Assembly: GCF_900105675.1 (NCBI RefSeq)
Contig: NZ_LT629786.1
Coordinates: 2,604,001 to 2,668,000 of the forward strand
Source: Pseudomonas synxantha
Lineage (GTDB): Bacteria; Pseudomonadota; Gammaproteobacteria; Pseudomonadales; Pseudomonadaceae
Direction of reading: 5' to 3'
DNA: 64,000 nucleotides
The stretch's first letter is position 1. Every line of letters begins with the position of its first letter. Below, piece by piece: positions 28,990-37,070 of the stretch. The notes under the pieces were generated by a model. That model ran no database searches. It had not been told where the DNA came from and saw only the letters and a program-made list of their open reading frames with translations. The position numbers were made by a program, and so were the translations under genes.

Positions 28990-30927
28990 TTAAGCTCTGG
29001 AACTGCGCCAGGCATTGATGAGTTGTTCGAAGGTAGCCTGTACCTGCTGGATCAAGGTCTCATCATCGATCTCCCCCGCCATCCACGCCCGGCTCGGCTC
29101 CTGGAAGATCGTGCGGCCTACGGCAAACCCACGGCAGGTGGTGCTCAGGCGTGCTTGCTGGAAACCATCGGCGAGGCATTCGGCGGACGCGTTCAGGCCC
29201 AGCAGCACCACGCCCCGGCAGTACGGGTCGCGCTCCTGGATCAGTTCGTCAAGCTTCTTCCAATCCTCGGCTGACTGCGCCTCGATCTTCCACCAGGCCG
29301 GGTAGATACCCAGGTTGTACAGGCGCTTGAGGCTGCGGTAGAGCACGTCGGGATAAGTCGATGGATGATCCTTGGGCGGGATGACTTCCAGCAGCAGCTC
29401 ATGCCCGCTCACGATGGAGGCCTCGTACACCGCCTTGAGTTGCGCTTCCTGCTCCAGGCGCAGCATCGGTTCGTCATCGGGGTGGAATTGCACCAGGCAC
29501 TTGATGATCTGTTCCTGGGGCCAGGCAATCAGGTTGCTGCCCACCGAGCGTCCGTGTTCGAACGCCAGGGGCCGCGAGTTCTGCACTTCCACCGGGCGTG
29601 CGATCCACCAGCCGCGACCGCTGGCGGCGTTGAGGGCATCCTGGCCGAAACGTTGGTCGGCGAGCAGGCCCACGTCGGCCTCGACGCCCTGCTCGCCGAG
29701 CTTGCGCTCCACGCGTTCGATGGCCTGGATAAACAACTGCTTGATCGCGCTGATGCGCGTCGGGTCCTGACCGCCCTTTTGCGCCAGGTCCACCAGTTGC
29801 CAGCGGTGGTCGAAGGCAAACACGAACAATTGCTTCCAGGCCTTGCGCGGCACCGTTACGCGGTGCAGGCGTTGCAGGGTCACGTCCTGGTCCGGGCGGG
29901 TAATGGGCACCGGGCTGCTGAACAGGTACTCAAGCTCGGCGGGTGTCGGCATGGCCGGCGCACAGGCATGGCGCGAAACCACCAGGCCGCCACAGGCATT
30001 GGCCAACTGACTGCAACGTTCATCGCTGGCGTCATTGATCCAACCGCTGAGGAAGCCTGACATAAAGGCATCGCCGGCCCCCAGCACATTGAGCACTTCC
30101 ACGCGCACACCGGGGTAGATCGCCCCGTCCTCCAGCCGCGCAGGAATCGCGCCGTGAATGACCGTACAACCCTGGGGACCCAGCTTGACTACCAGGGTCG
30201 CAGGCGTCAGTTCGCGTACGGTGCGCAACGCGGTGAGCAGGTCTTCACTGCCACCGGCGATAAGGAATTCTTCTTCAGTGCCGACGATCAGGTCGAAACG
30301 CGGCAGGATCTTCTGCACATGCTGGCTGACATTCTGGTCGGCGACGAAACGGGTTTCGCCATCGGCCTTGCCCGCCAGGCCCCACAGCACCGGGCGGTAG
30401 TCGATGTCCAGCACGCGCTTGACGTTGTGCCTGGCGGCGTAATCCAAGGCCTGGATGCTGGCCTTGTACACGCCGTCGGTGGAGAAGTGCGTGCCGGTGA
30501 TCAACAGCGCTTTGCTGGAGGCAATAAAGGCCTCGCTGATGTCTTCAGCGCGCAGGGCCATGTCCGCGCAGTTTTCGCGGTAGAACACCAGAGGGAAGGT
30601 TTCACGATCCTTGAGGCCCAGCAGCACCAGGGCGGTGAGGCGCTCCGGGTCGACCTTGATACCGCTGACATCGCAGCCTTCACGGGCCAGGGATTCCACC
30701 AGGAAACGGCCCATATGGTCGTCGCCCACGCGGCTCAGCATCGCTGACTTGAGACCCAGCCTGGCGGTGCCGAAAGCGATGTTGGCGGAAGAACCGCCGA
30801 GGTACTTGGCGAAGCTGGTCACGTCCTCAAGCCGCGCACCGACTTGCTGCGCATAGAGGTCGACGCCCAGGCGCCCGAGGCAAATCAGATCCAATTGACG
30901 CCCACTGGCAAAACGAGTCTGGCCCAT
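28990..30927 (-). CDS. iolC: 5-Dehydro-2-deoxygluconokinase fused to a DUF2090 aldolase-like domain
   Basis: The 645-residue protein is two domains. Residues 1 to about 325 form a PfkB-family sugar kinase (KYLGGSSANIAFGTARLGL and the catalytic NVLGAGDAFMSGF). Residues about 335-645 are a DUF2090 domain resembling class I-type aldolases (FAFDHRWQL, EVIPPK, WWKIE). The kinase makes 2-deoxy-5-keto-gluconate-6-phosphate; the fused part may act as the IolJ-type aldolase that splits it, since no separate iolJ is seen. It is the first gene of the catabolic operon. ATG at 30927 follows AGGAG at 6 nt; longer frames to 31026 lack a site. The predicted IolR operator is about 120 bp upstream. Confidence 0.9.
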   Translation of the reverse strand: MGQTRFASGRQLDLICLGRLGVDLYAQQVGARLEDVTSFAKYLGGSSANIAFGTARLGLKSAMLSRVGDDHMGRFLVESLAREGCDVSGIKVDPERLTALVLLGLKDRETFPLVFYRENCADMALRAEDISEAFIASSKALLITGTHFSTDGVYKASIQALDYAARHNVKRVLDIDYRPVLWGLAGKADGETRFVADQNVSQHVQKILPRFDLIVGTEEEFLIAGGSEDLLTALRTVRELTPATLVVKLGPQGCTVIHGAIPARLEDGAIYPGVRVEVLNVLGAGDAFMSGFLSGWINDASDERCSQLANACGGLVVSRHACAPAMPTPAELEYLFSSPVPITRPDQDVTLQRLHRVTVPRKAWKQLFVFAFDHRWQLVDLAQKGGQDPTRISAIKQLFIQAIERVERKLGEQGVEADVGLLADQRFGQDALNAASGRGWWIARPVEVQNSRPLAFEHGRSVGSNLIAWPQEQIIKCLVQFHPDDEPMLRLEQEAQLKAVYEASIVSGHELLLEVIPPKDHPSTYPDVLYRSLKRLYNLGIYPAWWKIEAQSAEDWKKLDELIQERDPYCRGVVLLGLNASAECLADGFQQARLSTTCRGFAVGRTIFQEPSRAWMAGEIDDETLIQQVQATFEQLINAWRSSRA

Positions 30928-31050
30928 GCTGGCTCCTGTTATTTTTATCAGCCTGCGTTGTGCCGCCGTGGCGACGGCAAACGCTCTTGGTGGGAGCAGA
31001 CTAGAACGTCCAGCGGCGGCAATCAATATTTATTCCATAATTATTTTTAG

Positions 31051-31066
31051 TGGAATATTTTTTCCA
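31051..31066. promoter_or_regulatory. Predicted IolR operator in the iolC-iolR divergent region
   Basis: TGGAATATTTTTTCCA contains GGAA-N6-TTCC. A further TTCCA half-site lies at 31033-31037 in an A+T-rich stretch. The palindrome lies between the two divergent starts (30927 and 31212), as expected for control of both. Confidence 0.65.
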
Positions 31067-31211
31067 ATACGTCAGCATAGCGGCACGCCAGCGCCCGTGC
31101 ACCGTTTCAGCAGGCCACACGGGCCGTGATGCCGAGGTATTTTTTTGCGCCTACCCTGTAGACTTGCGCCACCCATCAGCGCATCAGACGAACACGCCAG
31201 AAGGATTGCCC

Positions 31212-32120
31212 ATGTCCCGCACCGATCCCGAGACCACCCTGGAAGAAACTGTCGCCAGCCCTCCGATCAATGCCGAACGCCTGTTGCAGCTGATCACCGA
31301 CGAATACGAGAGCCTGCCGCGCCAGCTCAAGCGCATCGCCAGCTACATGAGCCAGCAGAGCGACCGGATCATGGTCGACCGCATCAGCGATATTGCCCGC
31401 GAATGCGAAGTGCACCCCTCGGCCATCGTGCGGTTCTCCCAACGTTTCGGCTTCAGCGGGTTCAGCGAGATGCAGGCGCTGTTTCGCGAGGCATATACCC
31501 ACAAGACCACGCCGGTGCAGAACTACCAGCAGCGCATCCGCAGCATGATCGCCAACAAATCGCAGAAGGCCAGCGGCGGCGACCTGGCGCGCGAATGCGT
31601 CAACGCGACCCTTTCCGGCATCGAGCGCCTGGGCCTGGAGCTGGACGATGCCGCCTTCGAGAAAGCCGTGGACCTGGTGGTCAATGCCGACAACATCTAC
31701 GTGGTTGGCGTGCGTCGCTCCTTCGCGGTGGCCGACTACCTGGTCTACAACCTGCAGCACACCAACAAGCGCATCCACCTGATCTCTGGCCTGGGCGGCA
31801 GTTATCGCGAGCAGATGCGCAGTGTGCGTGCCAATGACCTGGTGATTGCGATCAGCTTCACGCCCTACGGCAAGGAAACCCAGCACTGCCTGCGCATCGC
31901 CCAGCATCATCAGGCCAAGACCCTGATCATCACCGACAGCAACCTGTCGCCACTGGCCAAGCGCGCGAATGCGGTGCTGTTGGTCAATGAAGGTTCCTCG
32001 TTCGCCTTCCGCTCGTTGAGCGCCACCTTGTGCCTGTGCCAGGCGCTGTTTATTGCGGTGGCGTACCGGTTGGAATTGAAGGTGGATGAGATTCATGAGC
32101 AGGTCGGGTTCGACGACTGA
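31212..32120 (+). CDS. iolR: RpiR-family transcriptional regulator of inositol catabolism
   Basis: The 302-residue protein has an N-terminal helix-turn-helix of the RpiR type (DRISDIARECEVHPSAIVRFSQRFGFSG-like region, about residues 55-82) and a C-terminal SIS sugar-phosphate-binding domain (VVGVRRSFAVADYL, AISFTPYGKET). It probably represses the iol operons until a phosphorylated intermediate binds the SIS domain. The start at 31212 follows AGAAGGA; upstream in-frame codons are unlikely. It is divergent from iolC, with GGAA-N6-TTCC sites placed suitably. A REPIN of a second type follows directly. Confidence 0.85.
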   Translation: MSRTDPETTLEETVASPPINAERLLQLITDEYESLPRQLKRIASYMSQQSDRIMVDRISDIARECEVHPSAIVRFSQRFGFSGFSEMQALFREAYTHKTTPVQNYQQRIRSMIANKSQKASGGDLARECVNATLSGIERLGLELDDAAFEKAVDLVVNADNIYVVGVRRSFAVADYLVYNLQHTNKRIHLISGLGGSYREQMRSVRANDLVIAISFTPYGKETQHCLRIAQHHQAKTLIITDSNLSPLAKRANAVLLVNEGSSFAFRSLSATLCLCQALFIAVAYRLELKVDEIHEQVGFDD

Positions 32121-32131
32121 CGCGCTCCACC

Positions 32132-32231
32132 TGTAGGAGCGAGCTTGCTCGCGAAAAACCCATAGGCATCGCGGCCATCCAGGATGCCCGCGTTATCGTT
32201 AACGATCTTCGCGAGCAAGCTCGCTCCTACA
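32132..32231. repeat. REPIN of a second sequence type
   Basis: Left arm TGTAGGAGCGAGCTTGCTCG and its complement at the right around a variable middle that includes a GTTATCGTTAACGAT dyad. The right tip supplies the stop codon of the convergent MocR-type gene. Confidence 0.93.
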
Positions 32232-33639
32232 GTAATTGCGCCAGGGCCCGGCCGTGGAAGCGGATCTGCGCGAGGGTCAACGCGGTGTAGCCGATAATCA
32301 CGGCGGGCGGCAACGTCACATAGACACAAAACTTGCCCAACGGCTGCAAGCTCAGCCCAGCGTCGGCGGCGCGGGCGCAGAAGTCCGCCTCTTGCACCCC
32401 GGCCGGCAACCACAACACAAAATGCAGCCCGGCCTGCTGGCCACTGACCGTGACACCCTCCGGCAGACAGGCAAGCAACGCATCCCGCCGCGCCTGATAC
32501 GCCTGGCGCGAAGCCCGCAGGTGCCGCACGAAGGCACCACTGCCAAGAAACTCCACCAAGCCCAACTGGTCGGTTGCGCCCACTGAATGCCCGGTCAGTT
32601 GCAAGGTGCGCAGCAGTGCCGGGCGCAGGACCTTGGGCACCACCATGAAGCCGACCCGCAAGCCGGGAAACAGGTTTTTGTTGAAGCTGCCGCAATAGAG
32701 CACGCGGTCGTTCGAATCCAGGGACTTGAGCGCCGCCAGGGGTGCGCTGTTGTAGTTGTACTCGCTGTCGTAGTCATCCTCCACCACCCAGGCATCCGCC
32801 CGGTTCGCCCAGTCCAGCAGTGCCAGCCGACGTGACACCGACAGGGTCACGCCCAGCGGCGCCTGGTGCGCTGGGCTGACATAGGCCAGCCGTGCGTGTT
32901 CGGGGAGCTGGTCGGTATCGAGGCCTTCGGTGGTGACCGCGATCGCCTGGACCCGCGCCCCGGCGAGGCTGAATAAACGCCGCGCCGGTGTGTAGCCGGG
33001 GTCTTCGACACAGGCGGTGTCACCTGGCTGGAGCAGCGTGCGCGCAATCAGGTCAAGGCCATGGCGAATGCCCGTGGTGACGATCACTTCATCTGCCTCG
33101 CACTGCATGCCGCGATAGCGGCGCAGGTAATCCGCGATCAGTTCGCGCAAGGCCGGCAACCCGCCGGGGTGCGCAGCCTCCAGCACGCCGAGGCCTGCCG
33201 CCAGCAACCCGCGGGAGAGGCAGCGCGCCCAGGTTTTCAGGTCGAACAGGCTGGCATCCGGGCGTCGTGCGACAAAGGGCACGTGACTCTGCACGCCGGC
33301 GTGAGGTAAGTCGGGCTCAACCGGTCGGCGCAGGTTTTGCTTGGCCACCGGGGCTGCGATGAACTGCTCCGGAATCACCGCACACACCCGCGTGCCCGAG
33401 CCGGCCACACGCTGCACATAGCCTTCGCTGTGCAAACGGTCAAAAGCGGCCTCAAGGGTGCCACGTGAGACCTGCCAGCGCTCGGCCAGGCTGCGGGTCG
33501 ACGGCAAACGACTGCCTGCCGGCAACTGTCGAGCCAGGATTGCCTCGCGCAACGCCTCGTAGGCGCCCTGCTGCTTGCCTGCATCCAGCGTATCGGGGCG
33601 CGGCAGGTCAAGGTTGGAGGCAGCTTTTCCGCGGCTCAT
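32227..33639 (-). CDS. MocR-family (GntR + aminotransferase-like) transcriptional regulator
   Basis: The 470-residue protein has a GntR winged helix at the N-terminus (LPSTRSLAERWQVSRGTLEAA, about residues 45-65) and a fold-type I PLP aminotransferase-like domain. The PLP-lysine is in YCGSFNKNLFPGLRVGF, and EDDYDSEYNY and PGYTPARR are also present. Such regulators sense PLP or amino-acid adducts. The start may be 33639 or 33657. It is divergent from an MFS efflux gene, with AGTGGTCC repeats between them, so it likely controls itself and that transporter. The effector is unknown (PdxR, TauR, GabR and others share this layout). Its stop codon lies inside a REPIN. Confidence 0.82.
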   Translation of the reverse strand: MSRGKAASNLDLPRPDTLDAGKQQGAYEALREAILARQLPAGSRLPSTRSLAERWQVSRGTLEAAFDRLHSEGYVQRVAGSGTRVCAVIPEQFIAAPVAKQNLRRPVEPDLPHAGVQSHVPFVARRPDASLFDLKTWARCLSRGLLAAGLGVLEAAHPGGLPALRELIADYLRRYRGMQCEADEVIVTTGIRHGLDLIARTLLQPGDTACVEDPGYTPARRLFSLAGARVQAIAVTTEGLDTDQLPEHARLAYVSPAHQAPLGVTLSVSRRLALLDWANRADAWVVEDDYDSEYNYNSAPLAALKSLDSNDRVLYCGSFNKNLFPGLRVGFMVVPKVLRPALLRTLQLTGHSVGATDQLGLVEFLGSGAFVRHLRASRQAYQARRDALLACLPEGVTVSGQQAGLHFVLWLPAGVQEADFCARAADAGLSLQPLGKFCVYVTLPPAVIIGYTALTLAQIRFHGRALAQLL

Positions 33640-33686
33640 AGTGGTCCAGTCATCCATGGCATAAGTGGTCCTGAGGATTAAACCAC
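33640..33686. promoter_or_regulatory. Candidate MocR operator
   Basis: Direct repeat AGTGGTCC at 33640-33647 and 33664-33671 (24 bp apart, about two helical turns) with an inverted ACCAC half-site at 33682-33686. This layout is characteristic of MocR targets. It covers the start region of the MocR gene. Confidence 0.45.
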
Positions 33687-33732
33687 AAAGTCGCTAGAGT
33701 CCGGGCTCTACCCATTGCGAAGAAACCCGCCC

Positions 33733-34968
33733 ATGACTCAACGCCTTCTCGCTCCCTGGTTCTGGCTGACTTTGCTGACGGTCCTGGTGGGCCTGCCGCG
33801 CCTTACCCTGGATTTGCATTTGCCCGCCCTGCCCGCCATGGCCGACTACTTCCACACCCAGGACAGCCAGTTGCAACTGGTCCTGACCCTGTACACCCTC
33901 GGCTCGGCGATTTCCCTGCTGGTCAGCGGCCCGCTCACCGACCGCTTCGGCCGACGCCCGGTGCTGTTGGCCGGATTGACGCTGTATGTGCTGGCGACCG
34001 TGACCTGCGCCGCGGCCGATAGCCTCGGCGTGTTGGTCATTGCGCGGCTGTTCCAGGCGCTCGGCGGGTGCTGCACCACGGTGATCGGCCGAGTGATCGT
34101 GCGCGATTATTTTGACCGCGATGAGCAGGCGCGCCTGCTGGGGTTGATCTCCATGGCGATGGCCGTATCGCCCATGGCCGCGCCGGTGCTCGGTAGCCTG
34201 TTATTGCCGCTCTTGGGTTGGCGTGGCTTGTTTGTATTGCTCGGGGTGATCGGTTGCGTGCTTTGCATAATCGTCCAACGCCGCCTGCCTGAAACCCGCC
34301 CGCCGCAAGTGGCCGCTGCACCGCCCAACCACTTGCTGCGCACCTACAGCCAACTGCTGCGCGAGCGCTACTTCCTGCGTTATGCCTTGGCGATTGGCTG
34401 CGCGTACAGCACGTATTTTCCGTTTATCAGCGAGTCTTCGGCATTGCTGCAACGGGGCTTTGATTTGACGCCGACCGCCTACGCCCTGGTGTTTGCCGCG
34501 ACAATCAGCGGTTATATGCTCGGCGCCAACCTGTTCCGGCGCCTGGTGCAGCGGTTCGGGGCCGACCGCTTGATCAGCGTCGCCATCGGCTTGAATGTGC
34601 TGGGCAGCGTCACGCTCGCGCTAGCCACGGCACTGCTGCCACAGGCGTGGCTGGCCATCGTGGTACCGATGGTGGTGATCATGGTGTCGGTGGGCCTGAC
34701 GATGCCTGCCTGCCAGCTGTCTGTGTTGCAGCCGTATGGTGCGATTGCCGGCACGGCGTCGGGGCTGTTCTTTTTTATCCAGATGTTTGTCACGGCGCTG
34801 AGCAGTTGGGCCACCGGACTGTTGTCGGACGGCACTTCACAGCCGTTGGTGATCATGACCTCGCTTGCCAGCGCATTACTGGTGACAAGCTGGCTGATCC
34901 TGCGCAAAACGCAAAGTGGGAGGGAACAAAGTCCCTCCCACTCTTCACCGAGCCAGGCTCGGGTTTAG
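33733..34968 (+). CDS. MFS drug-resistance transporter, Bcr/CflA type
   Basis: The 411-residue protein has 12 predicted membrane helices. The loop 2-3 motif GPLTDRFGRRPVLLAG and the motif C-like GLISMAMAVSPMAAPVLGSL place it in the 12-helix Bcr/CflA drug:H+ antiporters. It is divergent from the MocR regulator. The last residues (SGREQSPSHSSPSQARV) are encoded by a REP-like perfect hairpin plus a terminator-like stem, so the C-terminal tail probably arose by insertion of that repeat. Substrate unknown. Confidence 0.82.
   Translation: MTQRLLAPWFWLTLLTVLVGLPRLTLDLHLPALPAMADYFHTQDSQLQLVLTLYTLGSAISLLVSGPLTDRFGRRPVLLAGLTLYVLATVTCAAADSLGVLVIARLFQALGGCCTTVIGRVIVRDYFDRDEQARLLGLISMAMAVSPMAAPVLGSLLLPLLGWRGLFVLLGVIGCVLCIIVQRRLPETRPPQVAAAPPNHLLRTYSQLLRERYFLRYALAIGCAYSTYFPFISESSALLQRGFDLTPTAYALVFAATISGYMLGANLFRRLVQRFGADRLISVAIGLNVLGSVTLALATALLPQAWLAIVVPMVVIMVSVGLTMPACQLSVLQPYGAIAGTASGLFFFIQMFVTALSSWATGLLSDGTSQPLVIMTSLASALLVTSWLILRKTQSGREQSPSHSSPSQARV
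34915..34942. repeat. Collapsed REP-like hairpin inside the MFS gene end
   Basis: AGTGGGAGGG, an 8-base loop, then CCCTCCCACT: a perfect 10-bp stem. It is translated as part of the transporter's C-terminus. A second small stem, CCGAGC-CAG-GCTCGG followed by GTTT (34948-34966), may terminate transcription. Confidence 0.7.
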
Positions 34969-35039
34969 TGCATGAAGATCGCGATCAGGATGATCAGCGG
35001 AATCGGCACGCCGAGGAACCACAGCAGTAATGAGCGCAT
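34965..35039 (-). CDS. Tiny single-span membrane protein
   Basis: 24 residues: MRSLLLWFLGVPIPLIILIA followed by IFMH. The ATG at 35039 follows AAGGAG at 6 nt (a second ATG at 35042 is three bases from it). The sequence is almost entirely one hydrophobic helix broken by VPIP, a pattern I recognise from very short conserved proteins annotated in many Proteobacteria. It lies 31 bp after the membrane-protein gene on the same strand. Its stop overlaps the stop of the convergent MFS gene. Function unknown. Confidence 0.7.
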   Translation of the reverse strand: MRSLLLWFLGVPIPLIILIAIFMH

Positions 35040-35070
35040 CATATTCTCCTTAGAATGAACGGGCCTTGAA

Positions 35071-35976
35071 TTAACGAACGTAGTTTTCGGTTTCTACATA
35101 CACCACGGCATCCCGGCGACGACCGCCAAAGGTAGCGGCGAAACTGGCGAAGAACGCACCGATCAGCAGCGCCACGAAGGTCCACAGCGAGGTATAGGCG
35201 GCAACTTTCGCGGCGGTGTCGGCGGCTTGCTTGGCTTTTACCTTGGCATCTTCGATGGCTTTGCGGGCATCGCCGTAGACTTTGTCGATACGCGCTTCGG
35301 CATCGGCCTGGCTGAGGTTGGTGCGCTGGCTGATCAACTGGGCCAGGTAGGCACGGTCTTCAGCGGCAAGTTGGCCGTCATTGCTCAGGGTGCGGGCAAA
35401 AATGCGACCGACCACGGCGTGTGCGGCGTCATCGCTGACTGCGGCTGGGCGGTCATCGCGGAACAGGCTGTCGACGTAGTAGCCGAAGTCACCGCCGTCG
35501 GCACCCTGTGCTGCGCTGCCGGCCGCTTGGGTCATGCCACTGGCGGCGCCCGACGCGACACTGGCACCGGCTTGCACACCGCCGCTGACGACGCTGCTGA
35601 CGGAACCGACCACCAACATCGCGGTGATCAGTGTCGCCACTGCCCAGGCCAGGAAGCCATGGGCGGTGTCGCGGAAGTACACCTCATCGCCATGCATATT
35701 GGCCCACTTTACCCGCAGCCGACCGGCGATGTAGCCGCCCAGGCCCGATGCAACAATCTGGGTAAAGGCCAGCCAGACAATCGTGGAAATGCCCAGGCCC
35801 TTGGCACTGATGCCACTGTCGGCCCACGGCGAGACCGCCGAAAAGCCCAGGCCGAAGCCCAGCAGCACCAGAATTAATGACAAGGCAGCCGCCGCAGCGG
35901 CCCCGGCGAAGATCGCCCCCCAGGAAACCCCGGAGAGCGTGCTCGACTCTTGCAGCGTGGATGAGGATGTGATCAT
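35071..35976 (-). CDS. Conserved membrane protein (sometimes labelled PhnA-like)
   Basis: The 301-residue protein has N-terminal helices (SWGAIFAGAAAAAALSLIL, with WLAFTQIVASGLGGYIAGRL further on), a central Gly/Ala/Ser-rich region, a soluble acidic segment (about 165-250) and a C-terminal helix (TSLWTFVALLIGAFFASFAA). The SWGAIFAGA start is typical of proteins annotated only as membrane or PhnA-like proteins. Start at 35976: ATG with GGAG ten bases before. Probably co-transcribed with the tiny membrane protein. No enzymatic motif. Confidence 0.65.
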   Translation of the reverse strand: MITSSSTLQESSTLSGVSWGAIFAGAAAAAALSLILVLLGFGLGFSAVSPWADSGISAKGLGISTIVWLAFTQIVASGLGGYIAGRLRVKWANMHGDEVYFRDTAHGFLAWAVATLITAMLVVGSVSSVVSGGVQAGASVASGAASGMTQAAGSAAQGADGGDFGYYVDSLFRDDRPAAVSDDAAHAVVGRIFARTLSNDGQLAAEDRAYLAQLISQRTNLSQADAEARIDKVYGDARKAIEDAKVKAKQAADTAAKVAAYTSLWTFVALLIGAFFASFAATFGGRRRDAVVYVETENYVR

Positions 35977-36386
35977 TGTTGTATCGCTCCAGGCATGAAA
36001 AATAGTGTTACAAGTCCCAAAAGGGACAGTGCAGGCACCATGCCACTTGGCACGTAATAAAAAATCACTATTTTTCAACAAGTTAGCCAAATTGAACTTA
36101 CCCGAACCATGCAAGTTGCAAGAAATGACTGTTCTGAACGGGCGTTATGCATTCTTCCGCCGGGCACATTTCCTTGTGGGAGGGGGCTTGCTCCCGATAG
36201 CGGTGTCTCAGTCGATGAAACCTTGGCTGACACACCGCTATCGGGAGCAAGCCCCCTCCCACATCGAATCCGTGCCAGTCATGAACAAATGGCATTTCTA
36301 CTAGATGAAGTTTTATTTAGGAAACATTCAGCAACTTCTTGGCAAAATACCCGCACTTCTAGTGTGAACGCTCACCAGGTAATCCT
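35977..36386. other. Gene-free stretch with a REPIN and two promoters
   Basis: 410 bp between divergent genes. It contains a small hairpin GTCCC-AAAA-GGGAC (36014-36027), the REPIN at 36175-36264 and, after it, an A+T-rich stretch likely to hold the promoter of the response regulator. No small gene was convincing. Confidence 0.5.
36175..36264. repeat. REPIN
   Basis: TGTGGGAGGGGGCTTGCTCC with its inverted partner at the right. It stands between two divergent promoters, an unusual place for an element normally at gene ends. Confidence 0.95.
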
Positions 36387-37070
36387 ATGACCCGCATTTT
36401 GACCATCGAGGATGACGCCGTAACGGCCCGCGAGATCGTCGCCGAGCTGAGTAGCCATGGACTGGATGTAGATTGGGTGGACAACGGCCGCGAAGGCCTG
36501 GTCCGTGCCGTCAGTGGTGATTACGACCTGATCACCCTCGACCGCATGTTGCCCGAACTGGATGGCCTGGCCATCGTCACCACCTTGCGCACCATCGGGG
36601 TGTCGACGCCGATCCTGATGATCAGCGCACTCTCTGACGTCGACGAGCGCGTACGCGGCCTGCGTGCCGGGGGCGATGACTACCTGACCAAGCCGTTCGC
36701 CTCCGACGAAATGGCCGCCCGCGTCGAAGTGCTGCTGCGGCGCAAAAGCACGGTCAAGGAGTTCGAGACCGCCCTGCGCGTGGCCGACCTTGAACTGAAC
36801 CTGATCAGCCGCGAAGCCAGCCGTGCCGAGCAACCGCTGACCCTGTTGCCTACCGAATACAAACTGCTGGAATTCCTGATGCGCAACACCGGGCAGATTC
36901 TCTCGCGGATGATGATCTTTGAAGAAGTCTGGGGTTATCACTTCGACCCGGGCACCAACCTGATCGATGTGCACATCGGTCGCCTGCGCAAGAAGATCGA
37001 CCCACCGGGCCTTACGCCGTTGATCCGCACGGTACGAGGTTCCGGTTATGTCATTGCTGAACCCCTCTAA
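36387..37070 (+). CDS. Response regulator, OmpR family
   Basis: The 227-residue protein has a receiver domain with acidic pocket IEDD, phospho-acceptor Asp52 in LITLDRMLPELDG and the conserved Lys in DDYLTKPFA. Its C-terminal winged helix ends IRTVRGSGYVIAEPL. It forms a pair with the sensor kinase whose start lies 23 bp inside this gene. The regulon is not visible and no known paralogue name fits with confidence. Confidence 0.88.
   Translation: MTRILTIEDDAVTAREIVAELSSHGLDVDWVDNGREGLVRAVSGDYDLITLDRMLPELDGLAIVTTLRTIGVSTPILMISALSDVDERVRGLRAGGDDYLTKPFASDEMAARVEVLLRRKSTVKEFETALRVADLELNLISREASRAEQPLTLLPTEYKLLEFLMRNTGQILSRMMIFEEVWGYHFDPGTNLIDVHIGRLRKKIDPPGLTPLIRTVRGSGYVIAEPL

Noticed and set aside
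36040..36065. TTGGCACG considered as a sigma-54 -24 element
   Set aside because: The matching TTGC at -12 is absent.
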